Assembly (NCBI GenBank): GCA_900708905.1
Contig: CAADRB010000005.1
Coordinates: forward strand, 735,846-799,845
Direction: 5' to 3'
Origin: Hymenolepis diminuta
Lineage: Eukaryota; Platyhelminthes; Cestoda; Cyclophyllidea; Hymenolepididae
DNA: 64,000 nt
Both the position numbers and the translations under genes were made by a program. The stretch's first letter is position 1. The number at the start of each line of letters is the position of its first letter. The notes beneath the pieces were generated by a model. The model was not told the origin of the DNA and did not search any database. It saw only the letters and a program-made list of their open reading frames with translations. Positions 38,401-53,400 of the stretch are shown piece after piece.

Positions 38401-41400
38401 CCCTTATTCTAATGACCTTTATAATAATAGATATATATGGTAATAAGCTAATAAAGGGAATAGTGACATACCACGATTAGAGGTAGCGTTAGTATGACTT
38501 TTCGTGTGGAACACCTCGGAGAGATCAACACCGGCCTGACGAAGAAATGCTCGCAGTTGAGTCTCGGAACCCTTCGGTGGAATCTGATCCACGGAACGAG
38601 TGGCGTGCATCAACACGTTGATCACGTCAGTTACGTCCACGCGAAGATTTACGGTTCCAATCTGAAGAAAAGGGGAAAAGGCACATCCATTAGGAAGTAC
38701 AAACATCTCGCGAGTTCATTAAGAGGCTACTGCTTAGAGGTCATTCTAAGCCGTGATCTCAGTCTCTACGATCTTCACAAACAAGATAGAAAGACAGGGC
38801 TACTGTATTATAAGTGAACAAAAACGTCTGTCGCGTAGCAGATAAGTTGATAGTGTGGCAAAGAAGAGGGGTGGGAGGGGTGGACTGCCTAATGAGACGA
38901 ATCAATAACAACTTAGGTGAATAACAAGAAAATTTATAAATTAGTAGGTTCTCTGGGGAATTTTTACCGGAATTCAATCCTTACTGAACTATCTCTCGAT
39001 TTAATTAATTAGTTGGTTGATAAAAGATAACTTTCCTCCCTAACCAGGAAATCGAAGAGAGAATTTCTGAATTAGTTAATGGAAGCCGATACTATGTAAA
39101 ACTATAACGCCTTTAATCTTAACAAAATCAATAATATTTGCTAATACTTTGGAATTTAGAATAAGATCACCTCTCCAATTTCAATTTAGAAAATTTGCGA
39201 TCTAATTCATCTTCAAACAAAGGGAACCAAAGTGACTACATAATCTGGATAACGCATAATTAAGACTATTAATGGGCCTCACTGGCTTCGAACCTTCCAG
39301 ATGAACCCAGTATTTGAACTAGGCATAGCAAAGGAAGACCGATAGCGTACCATCGGCTAGGAACCCCCACGACAAAGGTTGCGATCCAGAAACAAGACAT
39401 GGCCTGCTATTCAGACCTTCCTTGCAGTATAAAAGAGAGGATAAAGAATGTTTGGTCATAACCACACGCTACAAAGTAATCTAGCCGCCGCCCTTTACAG
39501 TAGTGGCAGTAGTATACCATGCAGCCTAAGAGTGAAAAGAGTTAACGCGCTCGCAATGGGACTCATAAAGAGAAAAACCACGCCCCACCAGCAGGCAACA
39601 GTATCTCTTGCAGTTTCGCCACGGCGCCAATATTCATCGTCGCTAGCACTGTTACACCACTCCAGAGTTTACTTAGATAATTTATGACAGATTCAATAAA
39701 GCGCACCATGCGTGAGGTTTTCATTAACTAAGGTGCACACTTACCCGTTAGGAGGCTAGCTTGATTTCTCATTATTCAGTTGCGTGCGTGTTACAAGAAT
39801 GGTTGCGCAAGATAGAAGTAAGATGACGGCTTAAATTAACTGAAAAAGGATGACAGCTAGACAAGAATAAACAGACTTCGGAAAAAAGAAAACAACTGCT
39901 TTTGAATTAATTTCCTAACGAAGTCACAGAGCCAAGAACCAAAGTTAGAAGAAGTAATGCTCTAGCCATTAGCAAAAATATATGGCCCCACATAAAGAGA
40001 ATGAAATTCCTTAGGATTGATCTAGACTAAAACTTTATTGTTACAAATATTGGTTATAAGTAAATGCTTTTAATCTCTAACTTGCAATAATTAAGACTAC
40101 AATCGGTAGGAACTCAAGTAAAGGTAAAGTAATTGGCATTACGCTCGTACCAATATGAAAGGAGGAAGTTCTCAAACTAAGTAACATTTAAGAAATAATT
40201 AATGAAAAGCTGTAGTGATGGATAATGAATATATTATACTGATGATAGAGAAAAAATATCCGCAAAATACAAAGACCTCTGTTTTTACAGAAAGAATGAA
40301 GGTTCGATGAATGCCAATATTTCAATTTGATTAACTCGAAACTTATTGGCAATGGAAAATATTGACCCAACTTGCTAGTTAGTTTACAAGGTATTGGCCA
40401 AATGAAGAAAGCATCAGCAAGCATCTTCAATATCACCTCACTTAAAATAAAGAAAATAGTAAAACATTGAAAAGAGAATTCACGAAATTAGAAATATTGA
40501 CAATCCGAATGCCGTAACTAAATGTACTTGCACAAATTGATGAAGTTAAAATTCCCACCAGAAATCAATACCAATATTGTCCATTAATTATGAAATAAAA
40601 CAAACTTAAATCAATACTGCTCACCTTTGGTTGAGAGGTGAGGTCGTGAGCAATATGGAGCCGAGGTCCTAGGTCCGGTCGCACAAAGAAGGAGGGTAGG
40701 CGAGCCGCGAGATTTAGTTGTCCTTCACGATGCGTGTACTCAGGCAATGGGAGGTGCTCAGTGAAATCCGCATATCGATCGGGAAAGGTTTCCGATAGGT
40801 CACCCATTGGTGGCCATTCACGGATCTTCAGGAAGTGAGGTGCTTTCTCCTTTGATGAGCGCTCTAAAAAACAAAGCTAGATTCAATAATGTAAGTGGTA
40901 CAAGAAACCGTTTCACCAAGCTCCGATGGCGCATTGATCACCGTGCATGTCTGCCATTTCAGATGCCATGGGTTTGATTCTCATAGGCGCACACTCAGTA
41001 AGCAGAATTGACAACTGCACTGGTTAAACCAGGCTGACATAGAGGGTGACAGAATTCGAATCTCTCACGAGGGTAACACTCCATGAAGCCAAGATGAGCA
41101 TTAGAAAACGCTTTTCTAAATGGGCTTGAAAATAATTCACCAAATTAATATGAACCAGACGGTGCAGCGATCAACATGCACATCTGCAAAGTACAAAGGT
41201 CACGAGATCAATGCCCGTCCAGTGGTGTGGGTGACCAACAGGCCTAATTAATTCTAGTCAACAAGAGTGGTGGTAGAATGTGAGCTTCTCTTTAGAGCGG
41301 CTTCAGGATAACTTCTCTCTACCCAAGTCAAGTGTTGTGAACAATTCTCTAATTTTCTGAGGAAATTTTCACCAAACTAAAAGCGCGCATATGTTAAGTT

Positions 41401-44400
41401 AGAGGCCATGAGATCAGAAGTCATCGTTGGTTAATTATGGCCAACAAGAGGAATTGTAGAACGGATTTTTACAAAAAGAGACTTCAGGATATCTCCCCTC
41501 TATACAATTCAGGGTTTGGGAAACTTTAACCAAGTCAATAATAAAAGAAACGTGAGGGGCAGGCAGTTTGATCTAAGCCGAAACCCGACAATGTTAAGGT
41601 CGATATATTAATACCGCATCCAAAATTCCAGACTTAAAAGCTATATATCCAACTTTGTACAAACTTACTTGTACTATTGTTGTTCGGATGCGACTCAAAA
41701 GCCTCCCAGAAAGCACGGACTGGATGTCGGAGAACGATTAGATTCGTCTCACAATCAATCAGGACAATTTGAGAGTTGCCAGCACCAGATCCGCTCTCTT
41801 TACTCAGTGACTTGGCCGTCCAGAGGGAGGAATTGAAGTGACGACCACAACCAGAGATCACGACAGGTTGGTTTGTTGCCCAATGGCGCTGAAAGACGGA
41901 CAGAAAAGGTTACATAAGATATCTATTCATTCATTAATAGACGCATATCCTCAGAAGACAGAGAATACATCTCAGCACAGAACTGAACTTAAATCAATTT
42001 TACTCGAGAAACGTGACAGGTAACATCCAAGTTATTATGACTTCGTGTAAATAGCAGAAAAAAATCACACGAAAGAGTACTTACAAACTTACGGCACTTG
42101 TGATTACATTGTGTCTCAATGTGAAACAAGGCTTATTTAACCACCTTATTTCCAGCTTAATTAATCAAATTTTACCCTTGGGAAACCGTATAACAACTTC
42201 AGAGAATTAGAATGGTTAGATCAAGTTGTAAATATTAGCTGATACCAGCTAACAACGAAACTGGGGGTGGCGCAACCATCTATTCTTTAAATTCGCACCA
42301 TTTCAGATGTTGGCTTTCTTCTGGCATCAGGAAAACTTTATGGATGGATCGTGAAATATGTGATGATGAGAATTCAAATCCCCGTTCATGAAAATCAACG
42401 CAAATATCCCCACTTGTCTTGAAAACTTGTTTCCAATAGAACTGAACTTCTCATATACCCAGAAGATGTTAAGGACGAAGAGGTGCTAATTGCAGATCAA
42501 GCACCAGAGATATCCACAATTTTCAAAAAAACATCTTCATATTTCACACCTTCACCAGTGGCGCAGCGGTCAACGTAAACTTCTTTTAAGTTAGAGGTTA
42601 TGAGATCAATGCTAATCGGTGCACATTTAATGACTTGAATGACTGAGAGCACTAATTCTGGTCACTATGAGAGGCGCCAGAATGTAAGTTCCGCATAAGA
42701 GCAGCTCTACACTTTTCTTAATGAATTCGAGAAGTTTGTTTTGATGCAGTCTAACGTACAAGCGTAAAACAAAACTCCATTAATATTCCGCGATTTGAGT
42801 ATAGTAGACTTTTCCTTATCGTCTTGACCCATATAACACCTTAGAGAATATAGTATGTTATGAATACTGACCATCATTGGAGACAAGTAATCTCACAAAG
42901 AGAACCGCCGTAAGCGTTTTAATCACTTTCTATCAGTTCAAACTTGCTTTTCGTGAACAGAAGGCTAACTTTCCTCTTTGCGAATTTTAAGAACTTTCTG
43001 GAAGGTTACTAGATGTGTGATATTCCGTCATTTCTCTAACTGTATGCGGCCATTCCCAAACACAAACACATAAACATAAATTCACTACAAGCTACGCAGC
43101 ATATAAATCATTAACCGACGAATCGACAATATGCATGCACACGTAAGTAGCATGTTACAAAAAGGAGAGAAAAGAATAAGACTATTTCAGCGTCATGATT
43201 CACGAGACCTAGGTGATGGTTGCACAATATCAGTTAAATAAGGTTCTGAAGCAAGTTAGTATGGTTATTTCCACAACCATTGGAGGGAGTATTTACTAAC
43301 ACTAGTTTTAAGTGTAACGCATCAAAATAACTAGATATTAACTAGTAGGCTTCGAACTCGTGATCTCCAGTTGGGTGACAGATCCAGGGTACACAAGGAG
43401 CTCAATCCGCATCTTGATTTTCTTAAAGTACAATACAGTTTAAGGTCTTCTACTCACCTGGAAAGCTTTCAAGTTCGCAGAATTCCCATCTTTAAGGTAC
43501 AACACGCCAGAAGCTCCCGCCTTCTGATTTAGCTCTCGCCTTCCATCACTTACGTCCATTATTTCCACATCCATGTTCGGTGCATCATCTTCAGGGGAAC
43601 CACCACTTGAAGTAGTTGATTTCAACGCCAAATCAGCCAGAAGGTCAAGCGACGTAGCTGCTGAGGTGTCTGTCGAAGATGCCGGTGAATGCGGTCTCTC
43701 AAGAGCGGAAATTGGATGCGGTAAGTCGGAGTGGTTTGTTGCCGATTGACCACAGGGGCAGTCCAGACGTGGAACTATCTGATGGAGACGATGCCACAGA
43801 CAGTGAAGACTTCCATAAGGAAGAAGAGCAGTGAGCATCATTTTGGATGCATCGTGTGGACGTCGGCTTGCTGAACAAGTCGACCAGGGTTGACGGACGG
43901 TATAATCCTCGTAGCTCAATCCAATAACTGCAGGAGATAGACCTATAGAAGCAAAATTATCAATATCGTTTACTATTCCCTACTATAAGATTAGTACAGG
44001 TACATTCCATTTTTTTCTCTACTTAGCGAACATTGGGAAAATGACTTAGAAATGCAATTGTAAACCGAATGCCAATCAACCAGGATGCAGAGAAAGAAAC
44101 ACAAAGCGTAAGATGATTGACAACCATTAAAAAATCTGAGCTACACATCATTTTTCTCCCAAGAAATTAGAGTAAGATGATTTCATGGATAAAAAATAGC
44201 TTGCCTTTTAAGAGATTCTCAAACATTATTCAGTTGGTAATTTAATTATAATCATCATGTGTATGCCGTAAGTCGATAGTTCGATATATTCAGTGATTAT
44301 GCTGGTTACAACTGGTTGATAGGAAGGGCTCTTGGATGTTAGCTCTTCCTCAGGAAGACACTTCCTTTTTCATCAAAAGCTATTGTTTGTGCTTATTTTA

Positions 44401-47400
44401 GTATAAACAATTTCAAATTGATTAGAACTAGTAGCGAATCATTTAAGATTGCACACCCGATACGCCATCCATTCACAATTTAAGTACTGCAAGTCCATCA
44501 TCCAAGATTCTACGACGATCTCAATTGAAAGAGCGACGAGTGTAAAATTGACACCTAATAAAAAATAACTTACTCTTAACACCATCCTCATCTACCACAC
44601 TTTCGTGAGTTGTCGAGGCCACACTGGACGTTGCATCTCCAAGAGGATCCGGACTATCTTTCGCCAATTTACTCGAAGGCAGGGCATTCGCTTTAGCATA
44701 ATAGCAGGCTGAACACACCGAATAGCCACATTTAGTACAAACCCAATGGGAGTTGAACATGGTGGTCTCACAGACATCACACATCTCTCGAACACCTTGA
44801 ACTGGACGTTTCCAGGCCACATGACGGGAGGGTGTGGAGTGGGTGGAGGAGGGGGAAGACTTGTTGTTAACCTCAGGAGGAGGAGGGGGACAACATTGAC
44901 GCTGGACTGTACTGCCAAGAGAGGCTGAAGAGGATAGAATTGAGAGCTCGGAGAGCATGAGGCGGCATGCAATTGCACCGAGTCGATCCAGACAGTAGAT
45001 TGCGTTGTGTCGACTCAGGGGTGGGGAAACTAGAAAGCGAAAGAGATATTGGTTAATAGAAATGTTTCAGATAACAAGAGACCTAAAACTCTCTTGTATA
45101 AAGTGTGAAGGTTTAGCGGATGATCCATAGAATTGCTAGAACACAAAAATGGGAATTATCAGATATGAAATCTCCGAGAAAGCTAGTTCTTGGACTATAC
45201 ATTCGAATATTTATGACTTGTATAGTTTATTCAGTAGATCTCTTGAGCAAATATCGCTGACAAACTTCATCTAAGAAGACTATGCTGTTGGGAGACTATG
45301 ATATAATAAACCAGCTATTAATAACTGAATTTTCTTTCAGGCTACCAGATGTCAATAAACATCAGGATGAAGGCGCATACATCATGGAGGATTAGACAAG
45401 TTAAAGTTGACGAAAAGGAAATCTCCCTTCTCGAACTTCGAAGCCTAATCTTAGAGGAATTTGTGCAAGAATAATCAAGTACCGCGCTACTAATTACTTG
45501 TAGTTATTCTCTAGTTATAAAAAAACGTTTCGTTAACTTTATCGGATTAATTATCCATCAGCGAAAGTAACGATTTGCAATGATTACACAAGTCCTTCTA
45601 ATTTTTGGATATGCCAAATCTATATCTATTAACCGAAAATTAACACCAGGAATAATCTAATAATCGGTGATGCATCAGTTAACGTGCTCGTCTGTTAAGA
45701 GGCCAAAGGCTCGATGCCTGCCTCTACGCACCCAGTGAGCGGAATGGCCAACTGCACTTATTATGACAAACGGCGGAACTCGAATTTCTCATAAGAGGCT
45801 CAACGATGCTAGTCCTCTGCCCAAGACGGGTTTTGAAAACCGCTTCCTTAAATGAGGCTGGGAGTTATAATTGAAAGGCTACTGAAGAAAGGTACATTAA
45901 ATCGGTAATGCAGAAATCTCAATATTGACACAAGTATTTCAAACAATAAATCATTAATAAACCCCTAATTCTGTAAGTCACACCTCTTCAATACAAATCT
46001 TAGAATATAAGTATCTAGGAGTTCAACAGACTACAGAATTGAACAAGATCATTAATAAGAATAAGAAAATAAGTTTGAACATACCATGACAATGCATAGC
46101 CCAAAGCGATCGATCCACGGAGTCCGCTTCAGAAGTTCGGCAGAAGTCCGACACATTCAGCTGCCCCTTTTGATCATAGAAGAGCCTGAAAAGAAGCAAA
46201 TAAATTTGGCGTTAACACAAACCCTAGATATTTACTCGGTTTAGGAGCCACATGATATCACAAACACACAGGGAGATGATCACATGGTCCGAGAGGAACA
46301 AAACAAATTTACATTTTTTGTATTAGGCATAATAAGCAGCAAATTTTGGTCGCAGGCACCAAAAAAAGTGAAGTTGAACTTATGTGGTGCTGATTGTGTT
46401 TGTTCTGCTGCTATTAATGTGCCTTTCTTTTACGCCACATCTCTACTTTTTTAGTGAAATTTTCCACTAATACGACTATTTCTCGAAAAATTTTATGAGC
46501 TAAATGGCAAAAGCCAGTGGAAAAAATAGGTTATCAGTATGCATATTTCAAGGCTCAATTAAGGAAATTGTCTATCATTGCTCATCTTGAGCAGAATGAT
46601 GGCGTCCTGTCAACCTTCTGATGAAAAACTCACATTCTGCCATCCTAATGGTCACTCCAATCCCTGAATGTACAACAATTTCTTAACCACCAACTTAATA
46701 TTTGTAGAGCCTTGGTGAATACTACTTTTGGTTGGTTAAATCAATAATGATCAATAACAATGGTATAACGAGAGGGATAACTAGCAAACGATGTCAAATA
46801 GTGTGACTCAAGACCACAGAGCCTATGCTCTATCTCAGAATGATCGGTTCGCATACAGTAGATGGTCTTATCAATATGCGGGAGCACACTGCCCTTGCTA
46901 TCTTGACAATTAATCTAGACAAAATTCTCAACAATCCATCGGTGGGTTGACTTTCAACTGTCAATTATATGGAGAGACTTTAATTCTAATAAATAGTCAT
47001 GGTATACTAATAGTGGTTGATTAACATAGAACGCATATTTGAAAACATAGACTCATCTCCTAGCCTTGACCCTTGTGCGTTTAATGTACTGCCATGACGA
47101 AAAACTGTAAATGTAAACAAGGTGCCTGACTTTGATTTATGACTATGGGTTTAGCATGTCATGAACAACGGTATTCATATACGCATGTTCTTAAATATGA
47201 GTAAACATCCTCGAAAGCTTAATTACCAAAACCAAGCTTGACACGTAATTTCTTTTAGTCCTTGAAGTGAAAGATGAGGTCTAAATGCGAGAAAAGCGTA
47301 TTAATAAACCAGATATTCAAGAGCCCAGTTTCCAAGCTGATTTTTCTTCATCCTCCTTAGGATAGCATAAAAATAGATTTCCTTTCATTAAATAGCCAAG

Positions 47401-50400
47401 AAAAGTGCAAACAAACTATCCAGAGGCCATTTTCAATTTTAATACGCAAAAAAGCGGTAATTATCTTCAACACCGGCGTAGCGATAACTGATATATTGAA
47501 GGCGGAGAAGAGTTGACAATCTTTGTCATTGCTTGGACGACAAAATTTCGCTCTAGGCATAAAATCGATAATGTCGCTAACCCACTTTCCTAAGCTAAGT
47601 GACATACGGACGCACGAAAAAGGCGGAGCACAAGTTTGCAAAACCAAGTGAGCGTGACCGGAGGAAATAAAAAGAACGAGAGGGAAAGCGAAAGAGGATA
47701 GTCAGCAGGCAATTTGTATCTAATTCTGACGGAAATAACAACGAAAAAGGAGGGAGGAAAATTGAATTTCTTTCGCACTACTGACTAGGTAGACGTTAAA
47801 TATGAGCGCAAGAGAAATGAAACCGAAACATGTGAAAACTTGATGGACGAAATGGAAAAAAACGGCTATGGGGAGATGGGAATGATTTTTTCTGCTGGAG
47901 AATGACTTTACAACAGATTCTCAGAATAGGACAGATTTTGTTAAGAGGAAAATAAGGAAAGAAGTAGGAAAATGCATGTCTCAATTGTAAGGAAAGAGAG
48001 GGAATTCCTTCCTTTTGATGAAAAAAGTGATAAATCAAATAAATAAATAAATAAATAAATAACAAGGTCGAAAAAAGAATGAGGTAAGAAAAGAAAGCGA
48101 CTTCCATCTAGATTCAACTCGCAAGATAAAGGCATTCGGAGTATGAAACTCAGTCAGCATAATTACACAAATTTGTTAGCAAATAAATGGCTGTTCGATA
48201 ATTTAATAACCAACTGAGTATTCTCACTAAACGATACTTAAATGCTATTTTCAGTTATCTTAAAATATGTACCCAAAGAGTTCCAATTTTACTCAGCAAA
48301 ATTTACTGCTTATCGTTTTACCCCACTTTTCTAAAAATAACTCATAATTGTCCGATTGTTTTCTCAAGGCCATTGAAATACTGTATGCTGTTCGCTAACA
48401 GTAGCCAGAATTAGTCCCTTTTAATAAAAAGAATGACGGAGAAACTTTTGGCGACGTAAATACTTCGTCCTACTTTTAAACTAGCTGGGAAACACGGAAT
48501 TTATCGATTGCAAAACGGAGAAAAGTAACTGGTTGTTTGAAAGTCAATCAAAATAAGGTGATTTAGTGCTCCATTTGCTTTTGGAGGGCTTGAGAGAGTA
48601 AACATTTAAAGAGAGAGCATGTGACCTTTTAACTAAGGCAGGAGAACCCAGGACGCTAATTGCATCAACAAATTAAACCCTTGCATATTTGACACACTCA
48701 GAGTGCTTGATTTGATGGTAAGGGTCCAACTGCCTATGGAACGCACTTGCGTTCTTTGTGCTCTTCAGAAAACCTACTAATTAACTAAGCTCGAATACAA
48801 GAAAAAGGTTTCTCATAATTTCAATCAAACATGATACAGTTCATGGGCGTCAGCGGTGCAGTTATCTCGTGACACAGGTTTTGAACTGCCAATTAAGTCT
48901 AATAAAGAATAAATTTTAAACAGCTTATCAACTAAAAAATCAATAAGATACTTTCCTATAACAGGGGTTTGAATAAGTATTTATATATGACATAGTGATA
49001 TCGTGAAATGCATCAGTGATGCCTCATTTGACACGCAAATCATAAGATGCAGACATTCAAAGTCTGCCGGTACGTCATCTATTGAACAACACTTTCTTAT
49101 TAATTATGAATGATCATAAACCTGGCTAAATGTTCTACTTACAGTTGGTATCGTAATAAAAGCAAAATGAAATGACAGATCTGAGGAACTCAGATTTTAC
49201 TCTAATAGACTTAGCTATATAAAATCTACCCAGATTACTCTTAAAAAGAAGGCGATCGTTGACTAGCTAAGTGTTTAAGTGCTTATAATTAGTACCGTGA
49301 AAAAGACAAAATAAAGTGATAGATTTAAGAAAGAAAATACGTTTTGTCAATAATCGCATGATAACGATGATAGATCTATACATAGATTTATATATTTTCC
49401 AATAAACCCACTAAATGAATGGGATATGTGGTAAAGTGCAGATGAAATTTCGTATAATTTGAGAAAAAGATATAATATAGTTCTCATGACCTAGATATCT
49501 CGTGATATGGGTATACTAAACTGTACGCCCCAGTACGCATCCCCGTAAAAGGTATGACAATCTCGATAAATAATTTTGAATGACTACGACACTTTAACTC
49601 AGCCTAGACAATTTCGTCTGTTGAGAGACTGTATTTACATGGCGGCATCGTTTTAACGGTAAAATTAGGAAACAAATATGTCGTTTATTCTAATCACATG
49701 ATAACTTAGTCACTTAATGTCAATCAACATACATTTTCTCTGCTAATGCATCGATCTTCATAAACGATTTCAAAATAGGTTATGGTGACCAGCATTTCAC
49801 TTCCATACCAAAGGTAAATATTAATAAGACTATGGAAGTCCCATTACCATATAGAGAACAGCAGAAATGAATCCCAGGTCAAATAAAGAATAATAAGTTG
49901 ATGGAAAAAAATTTCTGACAAAATTTAAAAACACATGACAATAACTCAATGAGTGACAAGCATCATACAAATGACAGGTTAACACTGCAGAAACGTTATC
50001 AATCAAATAAGCTAGCATTATAAATCTATTTTTAATTAGGTTATAGATGATCCTTAGCTAATGTAGAATAACCTTTGATAAGCCCTTAATCAAAGGGACC
50101 TCCACGGCAGAAATTTAATTTGAGGCAGACTGGAGATTAAGAGACCGCCGATTTGTTCCTCACGTAAAATAATCAACCTGATGAGGAGCCAAAATCGATA
50201 CTGACTATACTTTCAACGGTAACAGGTGTTAAACATCTGTCAACAATAGGGGATTTTGAGTTATAAAATAGTCTTTACTAACAGTAAGAAAATGAAAGTA
50301 GGCAAAAAGAATGGATTCTTCCATAGCTTCAAGAGATTATGCTATAGAAATCCGTCCATTCATCGAGCAACAGGAATAGTCCATTATCAACATGAAGGTA

Positions 50401-53400
50401 TCGCAAAAAATTCTTCCCAAAGCTTAGGTTTTCCATTAATCTCACGCCTAAATACACATTTCATAATCCTCCTTTGTTAAGGTAAGAAAATATCCCCCTA
50501 AATAAAGCATTCCCTTAAAATCTCATTACATCATTTTCTTACGAAACGGAGATTCTCATCTAATAATGCAAGTAAGCATATTGCGCGAATATGTAGAGCG
50601 GTAGTAAGGAAAATATCATCAGTTGAGCTGAATTAAGTTGATTTGTACCCGAGCTGCAAATCTTATTTTAAAACAATATCATACTATTACAGGCATAATC
50701 TTTCTTCTGCTATTATACTAATTGCAACAAATTTGTGAAACGTTTAGAAAAAAAACACGAACTTTGTTTTCTGAAAATCAATTGTACCTAACTCGCGAAT
50801 ACCTAAACCTCTTGGAAGACTTAAAGACAAATAGCATCAGTCTGAACTTGAACTCACCATAAAAACTCTTACTTTTCAAGACTGAATTCTTCGAATGTCA
50901 CTTTCCTCTCTCTCTCTTCGACATATGCTATATTGAAAGTATTGGTCAGCGTTCATGTCTGTCAAGTTAGAGGTCACAAGACTGAGTTAATAATGGGGTA
51001 ATGGAATTCGACTTTCTCATCAGGTCTGCCCCACGATACAAGCCCTCTTTCAACGCCCTACTAAAAGAGGTTTGAATATACACTTTCAAATTCAGACTTC
51101 AGTAATTGTTTGTAGGTGGTCTGAGGATTTACCCATGCACGTATTTGAGTTTCAGGTGAGAGATAGGAGAGAAATGTCCTAATTTGAGGACAGGTAATCA
51201 ACCTGTGCACCGAAAACGTGTGAGGGGCCGCAAATATGTGCATGAATCACAAGCACAAAAACACCTCGAAAGCCAGGGAGTTGTAGACTAATGAACTAGT
51301 TTTCCGAAGGCAATTACCACAGCAACCACTTTACACACGCAGAGGCAGATAATCGATATCCTTCCTCCCCCACCTCACCTAACACACCTACTTGACATAC
51401 AAACCCTATCAATAATGTTAATTAGACTTGCATACAGAGTGCACACTACTTGAGATTGAATAAGCGAGGAGACAGGAGAGTGAAAAAGGGCATGGGAAAA
51501 GTGGACTTACTTTCTAATACAACAGAAACGAAAAGTAGTAAGTTGAGAGACTAAAATCTATTTGTTGAGCTTATTGCAAATTATCGTAGACATAGCATGA
51601 AAACGTCAATTCCTAGTGTTAGGGTAATGAGTTTCAATAACTACTCTACAGCAGACATTTTTCAAGTGAAGTCACCAGAAAGAAGATTAGATAATGGTCT
51701 ACGATAACAAAAATTTATTCGTTAAACTTTAGTAGATAAATTGAGAGGGCTTACTAGCCACCTTTGTCATGTATTTGCTTATTCTAGTAACAGCGCTTCA
51801 GTTATCTCATACTTTAAGGTACTTCAAGGTTAATCTTAAATCAACAATTTAACCTGAAAAGCAAAAAACTCCTGTTGAAAAATCCACCTGCAAAGTTTCA
51901 AGTAACAACAACAGGCCTAGATTTTGTACACTCGTTTTCTAGACGTCACAAAAATCTAATTTCTCAAATAAAAGACTGATGACCATAACCTGAAAATAAG
52001 GATATATTCCAGGGAATATAGAAACAAAATGTCTGAATATTTCATTTTGTTCAAAATAAAACTTAATTAAGACTTCGACATTTAGAAAAAAGAAAATATT
52101 CTAAAAGAAATTCCAGAGAAAAGAAATCTTCGAAATGCTTAAACATTTCAAATTAAGGGTTACCTCATCCTTCAATACAAACTAACTTTCAAAAGATTCC
52201 AGAAAAAAAGAATTTAAACAATTTTGCAGAAAAATGCAAATATCTACAAGTGTTTTTAAATGTGAAATGAATTATTAAACAACGATTTTGGGGGAAATAA
52301 AGAGAAAACTTCATCTGTCATAATCTCCTACAGACTACAAAATGTTGGATTATGAATTTTAAAGTAAATATACAAATAAACTAACTTGAAAGGAAATACG
52401 ACTTACTTTCTGAAGCCCCAGAATCGACAAAACACCGAGACCGTAGCAACACCAGTTTTAGAATCCCCTCCACTGTCATTATTGGGACTATTCCGATTAT
52501 TGATTCCCCGTCGTCGTGAACCATTCTTATCCGAGTTACTCGCGTGATTAAGAGTGGAGTTTGAATTCGTTTCTACAGTTGTTGTTGATGAGACCCGACT
52601 AGCCTCGCGACAAGCTCTACACCGAGATGACGGCTTGAGTTTTTCCAACTCCTTACAACTGTTTAGCTGAAGGAAGGGAACTTCGGACTCTGAACTCGTG
52701 TCGTCAGCATCTTGACCTCCCAATTCGCCACCGCAGAGCGAACGGTGCGATAGTATCGCAACTAGAAGCAACGAGAAATAACAATTTATTGATCGGATTA
52801 GACAATTAGTCAATCAAATAACCTAAAGGACGGTCCGTATTAATTGCGCTATAGTTTCATATTTTCGCTTTCGTCCGCTATTAAACCTGTTCACTAAATA
52901 CGTACACATTCAGGTGTTCATTTATAAAAAAATCGGCATTCAAAGCAAGTCTTTCATCCAGACCTCTCAATACTAAGCTCTTACCGTTAGGCTAAACTTA
53001 TTACTCTCAAATATCTGGAAGACAATATGGAGTTAATTATTATTCGGAGAGGAGAGAAATGTTTACTCCTCATGACCGGTATGTTTAAATTTTCCCTCCC
53101 TCCTATAAATTTAATATTTAAGACTATATATATTTATCTAACTCGTATATTTGGCGCCAATATTAACTGACCTCTTTGAATCGAGGGAATTAATAAAACA
53201 TGACATTCAATGTTTAAAAAGGAATCGAATTTACGGTTTGGAGGGGCCGGAAGACGTTTCGCAATCTCTTGAATCGACAACTTATTCTCACATGTGCATT
53301 GATAATCATAGGGATCGGTATTTCGACCGGCTTTGAGGGGTTTGACAAGCTGTCCACATCGATGGCACGCAAGAGATTCTCCCTCATCATCTCCACAATC

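Noticed and set aside
47590..48135. Overlapping minus-strand frames of 60-100 codons rich in Phe, Leu and Ser
   Set aside because: They are the reverse of a purine-rich tract and have the residue bias expected from that.
51970..51995. Hammerhead-ribozyme-like CTGATGA...GAAA
   Set aside because: The bases between the two core boxes cannot form stem II, so the resemblance to flatworm SINE ribozymes is chance.
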